Shown here: positions 48,474 through 60,561 of the stretch, piece by piece | Numbering within the stretch: the first letter of the stretch is position 1 | Layout: each line of letters begins with the position of its first letter | From: Byssochlamys sp. IMV 00236 | Lineage: Eukaryota > Ascomycota > Eurotiomycetes > Eurotiales > Thermoascaceae | DNA length: 64,000 bases | Direction of reading: 5' to 3' | Assembly: GCA_001931875.2 (NCBI GenBank) | Contig: MSJH02000695.1 | Location: forward strand, 30,090-94,089 | Program-made: the position numbers and the translations under genes | Notes under the pieces: model-generated | Databases searched by the model: none | What the model saw: the letters and a program-made list of their open reading frames with translations, nothing else | What the model was told of the DNA's origin: nothing

Positions 48474-49879
48474 TCATGTCTCCATAGCCACCCCTTTCTC
48501 CCCTATTAACTCACACCCATTCCGTACCACACCAACTAGTCCGCCCGTCTGTAGGGTTTCCGAGCCACCGCCGGACAGTCGCCATTCAACTTCAGCCAGG
48601 CCCTCGAGCCAAGTGACTCTCGTCTGTGCCGGCACTTCAAGTTTCTGCAGCTGCTCGCCTAGTGCTGTCAATATATCAGCCAAGGCCAGTCCCTTGTTGG
48701 CCTTGAGCGTGTTGAGCGTCGTCAGACACGACGTGACATCGCTGGTGGCTAGAAGCGTAGAGACGATCTCGCGGATATCTGACGGGTGAGGTGCGGCAAT
48801 GCAGTCGTAGATGGTCTCGTTGGTGATCGTTTCTGGCTCGGGCAGTGGTCGGTCCTTGGGTTCGTTTCGCAGAGGGAGCGGTATGCCTAGTATTGTTAGC
48901 GGGTTGTATATCGACCGTTGCGATTGAAGGAGACTAACTGCTTGCATGGCATGCCTGAAGCACGTTCAGGGCTCGTCGCATATCACCCTTACTGAGCTTC
49001 ACCAGACTATCCACTGCCTCTGGCTGGATGCGTACGTGCTCCTTCTCAACGACCTGGTCTACTAACGACCGGATATCGGCCTCCTTTAGAGGGCTGAACC
49101 GGAACCTTGTACACCGTGATAGCAGTGCTGGTGACAGCTTGTGCGTGTAGTTGGCTATGATGCAGAACCGTGTGTTTGCGGTGTATTTCTCCATGATCCG
49201 ACGCAATGCCATCTGCGCGGTGGCCGTCATCGCATCTGCCTCATCGAGGATAATCAGTTTGAAGGCACCCAACCCTGATCCTGAGGTTTGAGGTGCTATG
49301 GAGAAGATCTGCTTGGTACCTGCCGAAGCAGGGTCAGCTTTCTTGCGCATCCTGGAGAGGGAGATGATGCAACGTACTCGCAAAGGTTTTGATTTGTTCT
49401 CGCACGACATCAATGCCTCGGTCATCACTTGCGTTCAGCTCCAGCACCATCTGTCGCATGTTTTTGGTGCCGTAAATTCGTCGTGCGAGGGCAAGAATCG
49501 TGGACGTTTTTCCAGTTCCCGGGGGACCGTAAAGGAGGAGATGCGGTAATCGCTGCGAACAAGCTCAGCAAAGAATCACGACGCTCTCAACAGGGATATC
49601 CTACATTTGACTCGATGAATTTGTTAATGGTAGCGAGAATATCTTGGTGACCGGCGACATCGTCTAGGCTATTGGGACGGTATTTCTCGACCCTAAACTG
49701 TACGTTAGAGTACCATCACGGCATTCTGAGGTCTTCCATTCGCACCAAGGTAGGTTGTCCTGCGCTTCAACTGGCAGGTCTGCAGCTGTTCGCTTTCCTT
49801 TGGCCGTACTGTCGGAGCTGAACTGGATCGCACCCTTAGGAGGGGCGTCTACATCCATTTCATCCTCGTAATCGGACAT
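48474..49879 (-). CDS. rfc3: Replication factor C subunit 3 (clamp loader)
   Basis: Five exons, 49879-49746, 49692-49605, 49552-49378, 49319-48939 and 48886-48474, join in frame to 396 residues. The order is: acidic N-terminus ([11 protein letters not shown]), LPWVEKYRP (RFC box II), [13 protein letters not shown] (Walker A), [30 protein letters not shown] (Walker B), [22 protein letters not shown] (the SRC arginine-finger motif) and [16 protein letters not shown], followed by the helical collar domain. It loads PCNA onto primed DNA as part of the RFC pentamer and alternative loaders in the nucleus. The closest named orthologue is yeast Rfc3 (human RFC5), judged from the N-terminal sequence and Walker context. 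Exon joins retain all motifs; intron 1 uses an acceptor ending in GTTTAG. Confidence 0.94.
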
Positions 49880-50179
49880 CTTTGGGACAATTAATTATAA
49901 TATAAGTTTGAAATTGAACCCAATAAATCGAGAAAGAAGTCAGAGCAAATGTTCAAAGGAAATCATCAACTCGACGCGTCGGGCGAGCGAGCGCGTAAAG
50001 AGGTTCGGCGCCGGAAAATCATTGGGCGGTCAGCCCTACTGTACGTCGATGACATGCGGACGTCGAGCTGTCCGCCCAACGGCTCTTCCATCCAGAACAT
50101 CTCCAGGGCAGCAGTCAACACAACCATCCTACATAGACTGGTTCTGGTGGGACGTGTTGTCTTGCGAACTATCTCCGTC
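49880..50179. other. Divergent promoter between rfc3 and the Arpc3 gene
   Basis: Only 300 bases separate the two divergent starts, so promoter elements must be shared or tightly packed. No other feature is seen. Confidence 0.6.
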
Positions 50180-51125
50180 ATGCCTGTATGTCCCGGGTCT
50201 GACCCTATCTCTCGTGGAAGGCGTTTGTTTTGCTGACTGCTGTGACCGCTAGGCATACCATTCCATCTTCCTGGAGGACCAAGGTGTTGCCGTGATAGGT
50301 ACGACACACGACTTCGCCCTCCCCTCCTCCTCCCAGGGCATTTCCTCCCTAGCAATATACGTTCTCAATGACAAGAAGAGTCATCGACTAATACTTACTC
50401 CGCTGCGCTCACAGGCAATTTCCCGCTCCTCCCCCTCCGCACCCGCACACGCGGCCCCGCATACACTCTCCCCGCGCTTCCGCCCTCGACGTCCGACGTC
50501 GATGTTGACCCCGATAGCGAGTCGTACGACTGTGTCGATGAGATCCTCTCTCTTTTCCGTGCCAATGCCTTCTTCCGCAACTTCGAGATCAAGGGGCCCG
50601 CCGACCGCATGCTGATCTACGGTATCCTGTTCGTCAGCGAGTGCCTGAGCAAGGTGAAGCCGGGCATGACAGCCAGAGAGGCAGAGAAGGTGGGTTGTCA
50701 ATCCTTCCCCTGGTGTTAAAGCTGCACTCAGGAGCTGACATATATTCATTGTCTGACATAGGCTCTGATCAATGCTGCTCTCGACCAATTCGCGATTCCC
50801 GGTGACGTGTCTTTCCCCCTGAACCAGGCCTTCGAGCCTCCCCGCGATCGCCAAGACGCAGAAACGCTCAGACAGTACATATCATCCGTTCCATAAGCTT
50901 GCATACGTGTAGACTGACTTCAATAGGTACATCTCCCAAGTGCGACAAGAGATTGCTGTTCGATTGCATGCGAGATTATACCCGGGCGGTGTGGGTCCGT
51001 CCAAGGTGAGTTGCGAGGACCCCGTTCTAGATTCTACTTTATCGGGATCCCTATATCTGACTGACGCTTTCATACAGTGGTGGCTAAGCTTTGCCAAGCG
51101 GAAGTTCATGGGAAAGAGTCTGTAA
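50180..51125 (+). CDS. arc18: Arp2/3 complex 21 kDa subunit (Arpc3)
   Basis: Six exons, 50180-50185, 50253-50298, 50415-50689, 50762-50874, 50927-51005 and 51078-51125, join in frame to 188 residues. The first exon codes only Met-Pro. The protein reads AYHSIFLED, GNFPLLPLRTRTRGPAY, YDCVDEILSLFRANAFFRNF, DRMLIYGILFVSECL and ends KWWLSFAKRKFMGKSL, matching Arpc3 along its length. Arpc3 links the Arp2/Arp3 dimer to the mother filament side of the complex that nucleates branched actin at endocytic patches and growing hyphal tips. The two-codon first exon was chosen because the family starts MPAYHS and a GT donor follows directly (ATGCCT|GTATGT). Confidence 0.95.
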
Positions 51126-51583
51126 ATAGCTTCCTCCTTTTACCTCTTCTAGCGTACGTGGTTAGTTTGGCCGTAAATACCTGCTTTACAGGGCGCGGCT
51201 TGTTCCAATGCTATGTTTTAGGTGTTTCTGCTTCTCGTCCGGACAATGATGTAGAATATTAGACATTCACGATTGCTGCCGACTCTCCCAGAGTCCGGTT
51301 CTACAAACGAGAAAAACGCATAAAGCTAAGCAATAAGGGAGCAATTCCGATTCGAATATCGGGTTAGATGTTGTGGCTCTTAGCCCATATATAGCTTTTG
51401 TCTGAAACAGGCATGTCCGCTCATCTAATTATACACATGTTCATAACCGTCCAGGAGGAAAGGAAGAAAAAAAAAAGAAATGCAGTGACCTCCACTCTTT
51501 TGTATACCCGCGCCTTAGATTGGAAATAAAATCCAGAACACCCCAATACGATGCAGATATTAGAAAAGCAAAAGAATTGATGT
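51126..51583. other. Convergent 3' region
   Basis: The spacer between the 3' ends of the Arpc3 gene and trm6. No gene is seen; an A-rich run lies at about 51467-51480. Confidence 0.6.
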
Positions 51584-53358
51584 CTATGACTGTACCTCAA
51601 CACCTTGGCTTGTATCAGCGGTGACCACCTTTCTCTTCTTACGGCTGGCATGGCCACGCGCTTCCACGTGGGCCTGCGCAGGAAGTACCCGGTTCCCATG
51701 GAAGATGTAGCCTTCTGCACCTCCACGGCCGGACATCAGGGGATGCGTTCGTCCAGGAAGGACCTGCCACTGGCGGACGCGAGAAGTCTGCAGAGTCGGC
51801 GCGAGGAGGAGCGTCGGGTCGACAGGGAAATCGGCGCTGAGGTCTGGAAGGCTTGAAACTCCCGCGGATGGGGTTTGTGCAGATTCGGGAGAGTCTCTCT
51901 TCACCTGAGCCTCGTCCGGCTGCTTCTCTTCCAATTCACGCTTAATGTTGATGTAGGCCGTTTTCCGGGCAGTCGAGTACAGATCAGCCAGCTCGACCAG
52001 AGGCTCAACAGTAGGCGAGTATACAACCACGGAAGCACCCCCTGCTAGCAGTGGCACGGCATGCTTCAGCACCGAGGTGGGGTTCATGAGCGTTGCCACG
52101 ATGAGACCGTCGAATTCTCCTGCACGAGTCTCGTCGACGACAGTGTGGACGCGGGCCCAACGGTTCCGCTTGCGATGATATGAACTACGTTTGTTCGGCT
52201 TCAACGCCTGCAGAGCTTCTTCTGACAGGACCTCTGGCTCGGCCCCGTAAACAGAGTCTGCGTTGGGGTCGACCAGCTGCAGCCAGGAAACGGTCTTGAG
52301 ATGGGCAGTGAGGGGATGCAATGGATCAGGATCGTTCTGGTCGAATCCGAAGTATTTCAGCAGGGAGACATTGGGCTGTGAATAGGGGTGAACCAGCGTG
52401 AGAGTATTGCTCGACGCCGACATGGGTTGCCGCTTGGGATGCTGTTCCTGTGCCTGTGGAGTTTCCAAGTCTAGATCGACGTCGTCGTCGTGGGGAGGGT
52501 AGAGTATGCCCATTCGCTCCGCCATTGCCGCAACCACGAGACCACCGGTGTCATCTACAATAAGATAACGTCCATTGGGCTTTGATGCAACAGCATTGTC
52601 GAGCGACATGTCCCCGCTGTGGTGGACGTTGCCCCAACATCCGATGAGCCCAATCAATTCATCCCGCAACTCCATCACCTTAGACGCATCTTTTTCGTTC
52701 AGCATCCATTCTGTCAGTAGATTCACATCCATTGGAAGCACGGTGAACCGTTTCAGATACTTCTTTCGTTTTCTCAGGGTGTATTTGGCTAGCGAGAAGG
52801 CCGTCTTCTGATCAATGGCCGAATGCGACTCCAGCAGCTTAGCGATGATCTCTCTGCCGGCGTCACTGGACTCCTTCTTCAATGCTTCAATCTCTGCCAA
52901 CGTCAACTTTTGACTGGAGACATCATCGACGGTCTCGCGATTAGTGCGCATGTTCACGTCGGCGTCGCCATTGGGTTCGAGATCTTCTCCTTCGCCGTCC
53001 GCCTCGCCCGACCCTTCGGCTATCAGGGCCTCCGCATGTAGCTCGGTCGCCGGAACCACTCGGAGGATATGGCCATGCTTCTCTTCGGGTTGATCGAGGA
53101 TTTCAAAGGTCAGATAGAAGGGGCGTCCGATAATTTGGTTTGCGGGGAAGCTCCCATACTTTCCGAGCGAAACAGTCCTAGAGAGAATTTTTCAGTAAGA
53201 TAACAATGTTATATGGAGAGAGCTATAACGGCTGCATGGTACGCAATGCAGCATAGACATTGGGCAACTTACGTGTTGGGCACGAGCTGGATAACCTTGG
53301 TCTGATCGGAGGGCAGTCGCAAAGCGACATATTCGTGGGGTCGAACGAACGACTGCAT
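51584..53358 (-). CDS. trm6: tRNA m1A58 methyltransferase non-catalytic subunit Trm6 (Gcd10)
   Basis: Two exons, 53358-53273 and 53177-51584, join in frame to 559 residues. The start MQSFVRPHEYVALRLPSDQT continues with TVSLGKYGSFPANQIIGRPF and TFEILD, the N-terminal barrel of Trm6. The central part has AFSLAKYTLRKRKKYLKRFTV and GWIPELIN-like replacement text, and the C-terminal half has a Rossmann-like region (RYLIVDDTGGLVVAAMAERM, GEFDGLIVATLMNP). Trm6 binds tRNA and supports the catalytic partner Trm61, which methylates A58 of the T-loop; in yeast this matures initiator tRNA and is essential. SAM-binding motifs are degenerate, as expected for this subunit. A Trm61 gene is not in the window. 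Nuclear localisation is expected. Confidence 0.92.
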
Positions 53359-54303
53359 GGTGACGCAGCCGGTAAGGGAAAGAAGAGACAGTTCAAATCA
53401 TGCCTTTCCCAGGTCGGATTGATAAGTAGGAAATAGTAGAAAAGAGAAAAAAAAAAAACACACGAGACCAGAGGCGACGTCTCCAATGTCCTTCTCTGCG
53501 GTCTCTTGAACTTTTCGCTCTTGCTTTCCTCTCGGATACGCACAGACCACCGGGAGCTGTCTTTCCCAAAGGGGAATATCCGGATCTACATTAATCCGTG
53601 ATAACTCCGGCGTCCCTCCGGAACAATAGATAATCCGCTGTCCCACCGCGCGTGATGTCACACCGCTCGTGTGACAGTACGATACGTATGGTACAGACGA
53701 TACCGACGATACCGGGCGTTTTCTCGCGACGGTACTGAAACAGGATTTCAGCAGCATCGGCAGGCAGCCGGTTGCACATCGCCATTTAATATTGTCGACA
53801 GCAACTCTCGTGTCTGCCTCGTGGTTGATTCGAGGCAGATTGAGATCCAGACAGACTGTCGGTGAGGTTAGTTCCCCATCGACATATATCGGCCTCGTTC
53901 CCCGTCCATGACTGTTGACGGATGGTCACCACGACTGGAGCTTCCAGCAAGTACGTGCTGTACCTGAGCTAGCCGCGTACGCCATCCAGCGACGAACGTC
54001 CTGGGGTTACGTATACCTGAGCAACGAACGAGTGCATCGAGATCGCACTTGGGGACAGAAGCTATTTCGCCTCAATTTCTTTCGTGGGACACTGGCCTCG
54101 GTTTGTTGGTCCAGGCAGCAGGATATTACGGGCCGACTGCACTTCAGCGGGAGGCCATTCCGCCAGAGCTTCGCCGTGCCTGAAGTTGACCAACTATCTC
54201 GCGCCTATACGGAGGACTGAGGGAATACTGATGACGGGGGCCCTGATACAACTGTCTGCCACCCTCGTCTACGCTTGACGGACTACCGCACGGCATCTTC
54301 TCC
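53359..54303. other. Divergent intergenic region between trm6 and the MINDY gene
   Basis: About 945 bases of upstream sequence for both genes. A short A-run is at about 53446-53457 and a GATACCGACGATACCG direct repeat near 53698. No gene is supported. Confidence 0.5.
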
Positions 54304-57250
54304 ATGGTCTTGCGCAAACCTCCTCCACCCGGTATCGAAGCCCCCGACCGGGGAGATGGTCGATCGGAGCAGCGATCTTCAGCGTCTGCTACTGTAGCTG
54401 CCTCCTCACCCTCCTCATCCGGTCGTTTCACACGTGGCCGGGCTCGCAGTGCTTCTCAGACGCCTCTGAGCTCCGCTCCCCAGTCTGTGTATTCACCGGA
54501 CCTGAATACGTCGCCTGCGTTCGACCTCATGACGCTGGATCAAGCTCAGCGGTCCCCCGTGGGGGCCCCATTCAATGAGCCCCAGAATCCATGGGCAGAA
54601 GAGCTGGTCGAGAAACCAGAACAGGATCCAAAGTCATCAAGTTCGCGAGCGGACGTTTCTCCAGCTGCACAAGGACCCGCAGCGGAAAACAGGACCGGAG
54701 TGCATCGGGTTCCTCCTATTGTCACAGAGAGCACCCAGCGGAGACAAGCTGCGGAAGGACCGCAGTCAGGTCCAATATATGGAACCTCCCCATTACATAC
54801 GAGAGCAGAATCAGCTCCGCAGCAATTGCAGTCTAACAATCCTTTTCTCAGAGCCCGGCAGGAATACAATCCGTGGGAGGACTATACGGCTCGGCCTGTG
54901 CCTACGGAGGGAGCACATCAGCAAGCTCCATGGCCTGACAATGGAGGTCAAGGCTATCCCGGCCACAGGGTTAGCGAGAGTATGTGGCGTTTTCCCCCAG
55001 AGGTCCAACTTGTGCTGACAACTTGCAGGCGAAGGTTTTATTCCTATGACTGCACGTCTGTCGCTGTTTGATGAACCAGAACATGAGTCCCCATGGGGCG
55101 AACAACAGCCAGGAAGCAATGGAGAGCCGCCGTCGCAGCCGTTCAAGACAGGTCTTCCCCCTCAGCCTGTTGGCGAGGATCCAGCAGCGGTCTGGTCACC
55201 TGAAACGTTCGATTCGATCCCCCATGCGGTGAATCCCCCTGAAGGCCCAATGTATGATCCTCATGCAGAACCGCAGGGGCAAGGTTCTTCGGCCGATGCC
55301 CCAACTCCCGGGATGAACCAGGATGTCTACAGCGTGGCTCAGGGTAAACAGCCAGATTACGAACCACAAGGTGCCGAGAGCTGGACGAATATTCCATCTG
55401 CCACCGTCTCCGACGCAACGCGTGATTCCTCCCAGGACCTTCTGGAATACGATGACTCTACAGGAAGTTCCCAGATGCAGGCCGGCACCTCTCAGACCGC
55501 CGCAACACCGAAACCCAGCATGGGTGATGGAAAATCACGGGATGATACTGTATCTTCCGGGAAGCAGCCAGTCTCATTGCTAGACAGTGACCCATTGGAG
55601 AATCCAGAAGCAAATGAGCCAAAAGCTCCTCCAATGCCTCCACGGCCAGAAGCAGCAGCAGCCGCCGCTCCTTCAGAAGCTGATCTCGCAAGAGAGATGG
55701 AGAAACGATCTGAGACATATGCAATCCGGCATGTCAACTGGACTGATAACACGGGAAAGCTGCGAAAATCTCCTGTCTTGGTGCAGAATGAGAACGGTCC
55801 ATGTCCACTACTCGCTTTAGTCAACAGCCTCGTACTGCGGGCGGATAGAAATGCTGGAACGCCAATTGTCAAGGCTTTACAAACAAGAGAACAGATCTCG
55901 CTTGGGCTACTCATTCAAGCATTATTTGATGAGCTTACAACGTGCCTTGCACCGGATGAAGAACTCCCTGATATAGAGGCTCTAAGTCTGTTTCTCACGA
56001 TGCTTGACACTGGAATGAACGTTAACCCCCGCCTGACATTGGTAAGTCCTTATTATTATCGTCTTGTTGGTTCACTCTGACGTGTGTAGGAATCGGAGAA
56101 TGCGGCTGGCTCGTTTTATGAGACGAATGACATTCGGCTTTATGGCACATTCAAAGTGCCGCTGATACATGGCTGGCTTGCATCACCTTCTAGCGAAGTA
56201 CATACAGCGCTCACCAGGGTGGCGCAGTACCACGAGGACATACAATTGCTTCAATTTCGTAAGGAAGAGATCGAAGATCGTGTTTGCCGCGGGGGTTCGA
56301 TCACTCCGGAAGAGGAGCAGTTGATGAATGACATTCACAGCATTCTTTACTTTGTCGATGTCGAGAATGCCACTCAGCTCAGCGGTTTCGGATTGGATCA
56401 TCTCACCGCGCATCTTGCGCCAGGCTCGATTTCGATTCTGTTCCGCAACGATCATTTTTCGACGCTTTACAAGCATCCCAAGACACATAGACTCTTCACT
56501 TTGGTAACAGATGCTGGATATGCGAATCACGCTGAGATCGTCTGGGAGTCTCTGGTGGATGTCAACGGCTCTAACACGGAATTCTTCTCAGGGGACTTTC
56601 GCCCTGTCGGTCATGCTCCAAGTGGATCGACCTCTAGAGGTCACAGGGGAACCAGGAGTGATGCCAGTCGTCGGTCAGGCCAGCAACATACACCTTCGCA
56701 GGAGCAGACTGATGCAGATTATGCCTATGCCCTCTCGCTCCAGTTCCAGGAGGAGGCCCAACGCGAGAGCGATCGAACAGCTGACAAGAACCACCGGCGT
56801 GCCTCGGCCCCCCTCTCGCACGCACAGTCGGCGACAGGCCACAGTGTCCATGGTCGCTCTTCGAGCAGTATCAGCGGTGCAAGCCGCTATGCATCCGCTG
56901 CACGCGGCCATGCTACGTCACGTAGTCAGGATAACCGGCCACATATACCTCCCCGTAACTATGCTGCAGCCGTTAACCGTCCTGTTGATGGTGCTGATGA
57001 TGCCCCTCCTCCTTCCTATGAGCAAGCTGCTAACGGCCCAGCATATGTGCCGCCTCCTGGAAGCCCCCACCACGAGACGTCCTCTTCCAATCCGAACCTC
57101 TCTCCGCCTTATCTTCCGGACCAAGACGTTAGAAGGACACGGAGTCAGCGTGGTAGAGTCATACCTGGCGGGATGATGACCTTGGGAGTCCCGGAGAGAT
57201 CGAAGGACAAGAACAAGGACGACAAGAACAAGGACTGCATTGTCATGTGA
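54304..57250 (+). CDS. MINDY-family (DUF544) deubiquitinase with C-terminal CaaX-like box
   Basis: Three exons, 54304-54979, 55029-56041 and 56090-57250, join in frame to 949 residues. The N-terminal 450 residues are low-complexity, rich in Pro, Ser and Gln. The catalytic MINDY domain starts near WTDNTGKLRKSPVLVQNENGPCPLLALVN; the Cys of NGPCPLLAL is the nucleophile in human MINDY-1. It continues with LDTGMNVNPRL, joined to LESENAAGSFYETNDIRLY, then VPLIHGWLASP and SILFRNDHFSTLYKHP, where the His of NDHFST is catalytic. MINDY enzymes trim K48-linked polyubiquitin from the distal end. A UIM-like segment (DADYAYALSLQFQEE) follows, as in MINDY-1. The protein ends in a lysine-rich stretch and Cys-Ile-Val-Met, which fits a prenylation signal. 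Confidence 0.9.
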
Positions 57251-57682
57251 AGCTGGTCGACCCAGAGATATTCGAGACTTGCAAGCATCTATTCAGTAAT
57301 GTTTATATGCTCTCCTGTGAGGACCATCCGACTTCCCGGTCTGCTCGAGCTCACTCACGAGCTCCTTTCATTAATGACTGATTGAATTGACGATTGAATG
57401 ACGTTACGCTGCTTCTTGTAGCGCTTCATGTGCACTCCTTGTATTGTATACTAGAGATACCACCACATATCATCTCGGACGGACTTTGTTTCTCATTTGT
57501 CTTTTCGTTTCATTGTTGCGGTATTAAATTCGGCGGATGGCAACGAGTGGATAGGAATGGACTATGATCTCTCGAAGAATCTAACCAAGATACGTAAGAA
57601 CGCTGAAATCCATTATGTATAAGCGTGTGCAAACTTGGAGATACAGTAACCCCGTTCCCGGCATTTGCTATTTCCTACCAGT
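57251..57682. other. Convergent intergenic region
   Basis: The spacer between the 3' ends of the MINDY gene and the sugar transporter; presumed untranslated sequence of both. Confidence 0.6.
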
Positions 57683-57889
57683 TCACACCTCAGACTGTCC
57701 TTTCTCGTCAGCTCCTCCCTCTGCCTGCTTCGCCATAACAGTTAAATCTTCCAGGCCTTCCTGTGTTTTTCTGGCATATTCCCTTTCGGCCCGCCATGCC
57801 AAGCAGCTCTCGCTCGAGAACAGAACGTCGAGTTGTTCAAGATGTCTATTTGCCGTTTCTAAGCATCAATCAATCCGTTAGTAATATTA

Positions 57890-57923
<34 letters not shown>

Positions 57924-59869
57924 ACCACGGAATACCGGAGGAAAAAGCTAACTAGAAATAAGAGTGCAAAGAAAAACAGAATGGAATCTCACCAATATAA
58001 AACAAGTAAATCGGCACCAACATGGCCAGATTCACTAGGGCAAAGAGGATAAAGATCCAGAATCCAATCGCGTCGATCAGGTACGGGATGATTTCGTTAA
58101 TGGTTCCGCCGGCCAGGGAGAATGCGACGGTGGCTAGTGCGGCGCCTTTGCTGCGGCTGGCGAGGGGGAAGACTTCGGTTGGGTAGACCCAGCTTTGTGT
58201 CTGTTTGTTAGTATATTGTATGTCATGTATTATCTAGGATGATATAATAGAATATAATCCTAGCAGGGGTTCGGATTGAGAAGACAAGATGCTGAGATTC
58301 GGGGAAGGGGACGGGGACGGGGGTGTGCAACGTACCATGTTGTCAGCCACGTACTGCCGTAGATGAAAGTATAGATGTATAAAATAGTAGCGACGCCTGC
58401 GCCAAACTTGCTCGCTTTGGCTGGTTCGACGGTGGTATTCAACACTGTTTCATGAGACAGGACCCCACCGATGATGAGCACGATGCCCATGAGCGAGCAT
58501 CCGATCAGCATCATTTTGCGCCGACCAACATGGTCGCAGAGATAGATGGACAGGGCCAAACTGGCGATATAACCGAACCAATTCCCCCCGGCTAGGAGGG
58601 CGGGCTTATCGCCCTTGAATCCAGATAAGGCGAACATGTTCGGTGCGTAGACGCTGATGAAGTCGATTCCGGTACATTTCTGCATGATCTGCACGCCCGC
58701 GCCGAGGAGGACTCGACGTCGAGTGTGTAGTTTATCCTTTTTGAAGAGCATGCTGTAGAAACTGGCTGAGGTCGAGGAGGAGGCTTCGGCGCGGATGGCG
58801 AGGATGATCTCGTCCATTTCCTTGGTGATTTTCTCCGGGTTGCTGTCCATTCGGCACCGGTTGAGGACTTCTCGAGCTCCCGTGAGGTTTCCGGTCTTTG
58901 CGAGATATCGGGGCGATTCGGGGTAGAAGGGAGCTGCGGCGAGGATGAGAAGGAGGAATAGCATTTGGAAACCGAGAGGAAAGCGCCATGCGAAGGATAG
59001 AGTGCGTGTTTTTACGCAGGCGAATTCCATCCAGTATACACTTGGGGGAAAGGTCTATTAGGCTAGGAGCTATTATAGAAATGTATCGAAAGAGGTTGAA
59101 ACTTACATGGCAGATCCAACCATCGCGAGAGTAAACTGCACAGCAACGAAAGCGCCGCGAAGATGCGGATCGGCCAGTTCAGATGTCCAGACTGGAACCG
59201 TCGTGTTGAGATAGCCACAGCCAATACCGCTGATCACACGAGCAAAGGAGAGCCAGGTGATATTCTGCGCGGACGCCAGTAAGGCGGCTCCCAGGATGCC
59301 CCAGATGCATCCGATCTGGATAGTCTTCAAACGGCCAATTGCATCTGCGGTATACCCGACCAGGAGAGCACCTGGAGACAGCAGCTTAGTATCCCAATCT
59401 ATGGCATTGAAAAAAATAATCATAAAGGCCGGACTCCAGTACATACCAATGGCGAAACCAGCAAACCACAAGCTGACCATTCCTCCAATGGCCGCAGCAT
59501 CCCGGTCGGTGCCATTCGCAAAGCCCATCCGTTGCTGATAGTCTGAATTATTGTTGACCTGGCTCATCACTGCCGTATCGTATCCGAAGAAGGTAATGGC
59601 ACAACCGGCAAATACGAAGATGGCATATGTCATCGGTCTCCCTTTGAGTCTGAGACATCGTGAAGGTGAGTATCCGCCGGGGATATACTTGGCGAATGGT
59701 GCTTCCGCTGTCAATGTGATATGATATAGTCAGAATGCGAAGAACTCTTGAAGTAGATTATAGAAATTCGAATGTAGCAGAACTTACGACGGAAGATGTC
59801 TTCTGTTGACTCCGCCTGCGGGCTGCTTTCGAGGTGCTCGACATCGTCTTTGAATGTTTCTTCCCCCAT
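57683..59869 (-). CDS. MFS sugar transporter (hexose/lactose-permease type)
   Basis: Six exons, 59869-59788, 59707-59447, 59371-59107, 59040-58336, 58192-57993 and 57858-57683, join in frame to 562 residues. An acidic cytosolic N-terminus precedes twelve predicted membrane helices. Sugar-porter signatures are visible: FFGYDTAVMSQV in TM1, DAIGRLKT after TM2, RVISGIGCGYLNTTVPVW, FYPESPRYLAK after TM6 (the PESPR motif), GADIMQK-like GAGVQIMQKCTGIDF in TM7, DHVGRRKMM after TM8 and WVYPTEVFPLASRSKGAAL after TM10. The family moves sugars with protons across the plasma membrane; the substrate is not predictable from these motifs. The acceptor of intron 4 was placed at CACAAAG|C because it restores CWVYPTE; the earlier AACAG would give an in-frame stop. 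A TA microsatellite lies inside intron 5. Confidence 0.93.
57892..57921. repeat. (TA)n microsatellite in transporter intron 5
   Basis: About 15 TA units inside the intron between exons 5 and 6 of the sugar transporter. Such a run is length-variable between strains. Confidence 0.9.
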
Positions 59870-60561
59870 GTTATCTCCTATTAGTGAAATTGAGAATGGA
59901 ATACCAGAGACTCTGCCTGTTAATACGCAGATACTGGATCACTGTAAAGGGGACACTCTCCAGAAGAACCTCCTGTACTACTACCACCACCACCACCACC
60001 ACCACTACTACTACTGCCTACTCTCCATGTGTCCAGCTCGGACAATGGCCGAGGCGGTCTTGCTCTCCACATCTTCAGATGCGGGGCCCCCGGATTTATT
60101 TACCCCAGTCTCGCTCTAGTGGGATAATGGAGAAAGATCGACGCTTTGTTTTGCATCTGGAGATTCTCTGTTCGGGGTTTCGGGCGAATTCCGACCGCGT
60201 TAGAACGCCATAGATAGCGATACTTGTATCGGCCGAGTCAGATGGCCTGTTTTGATATTCAACGTGAGGACGATGCATACAGAAAATCTATTGAAATGCC
60301 AGCAGCGTTTGGTTGAAGCAGGTAAACCGTAGAAAAATATGTAAAGTATAAAGTAGATTCAACTCCAAAATGTCCTCTCCTATCCTAACCTGTAGCCTAA
60401 TGTAACCCGGGGTATGTGTTCTAAATGAAATCCAATGCCATTCTTGCCAGGGCACGAATGGGAAAATAAAAAAGGCCAAATAGACATGTCCACAAAGAAT
60501 ATCGCACACGCAAGACCGATGTCCGACAGTTATTTATATACGTTCAACGTCATCCCCAAAA
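59870..60561. other. Intergenic between transporter start and MATH/RING gene end
   Basis: About 690 bases, with a CCA/CTA trinucleotide run at about 59979-60016 in the transporter promoter or leader. No gene is supported. Confidence 0.55.
59979..60016. repeat. (CCA)n/(CTA)n microsatellite
   Basis: A run of CCA units flanked by CTA units upstream of the sugar transporter start. No role is assigned. Confidence 0.85.
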
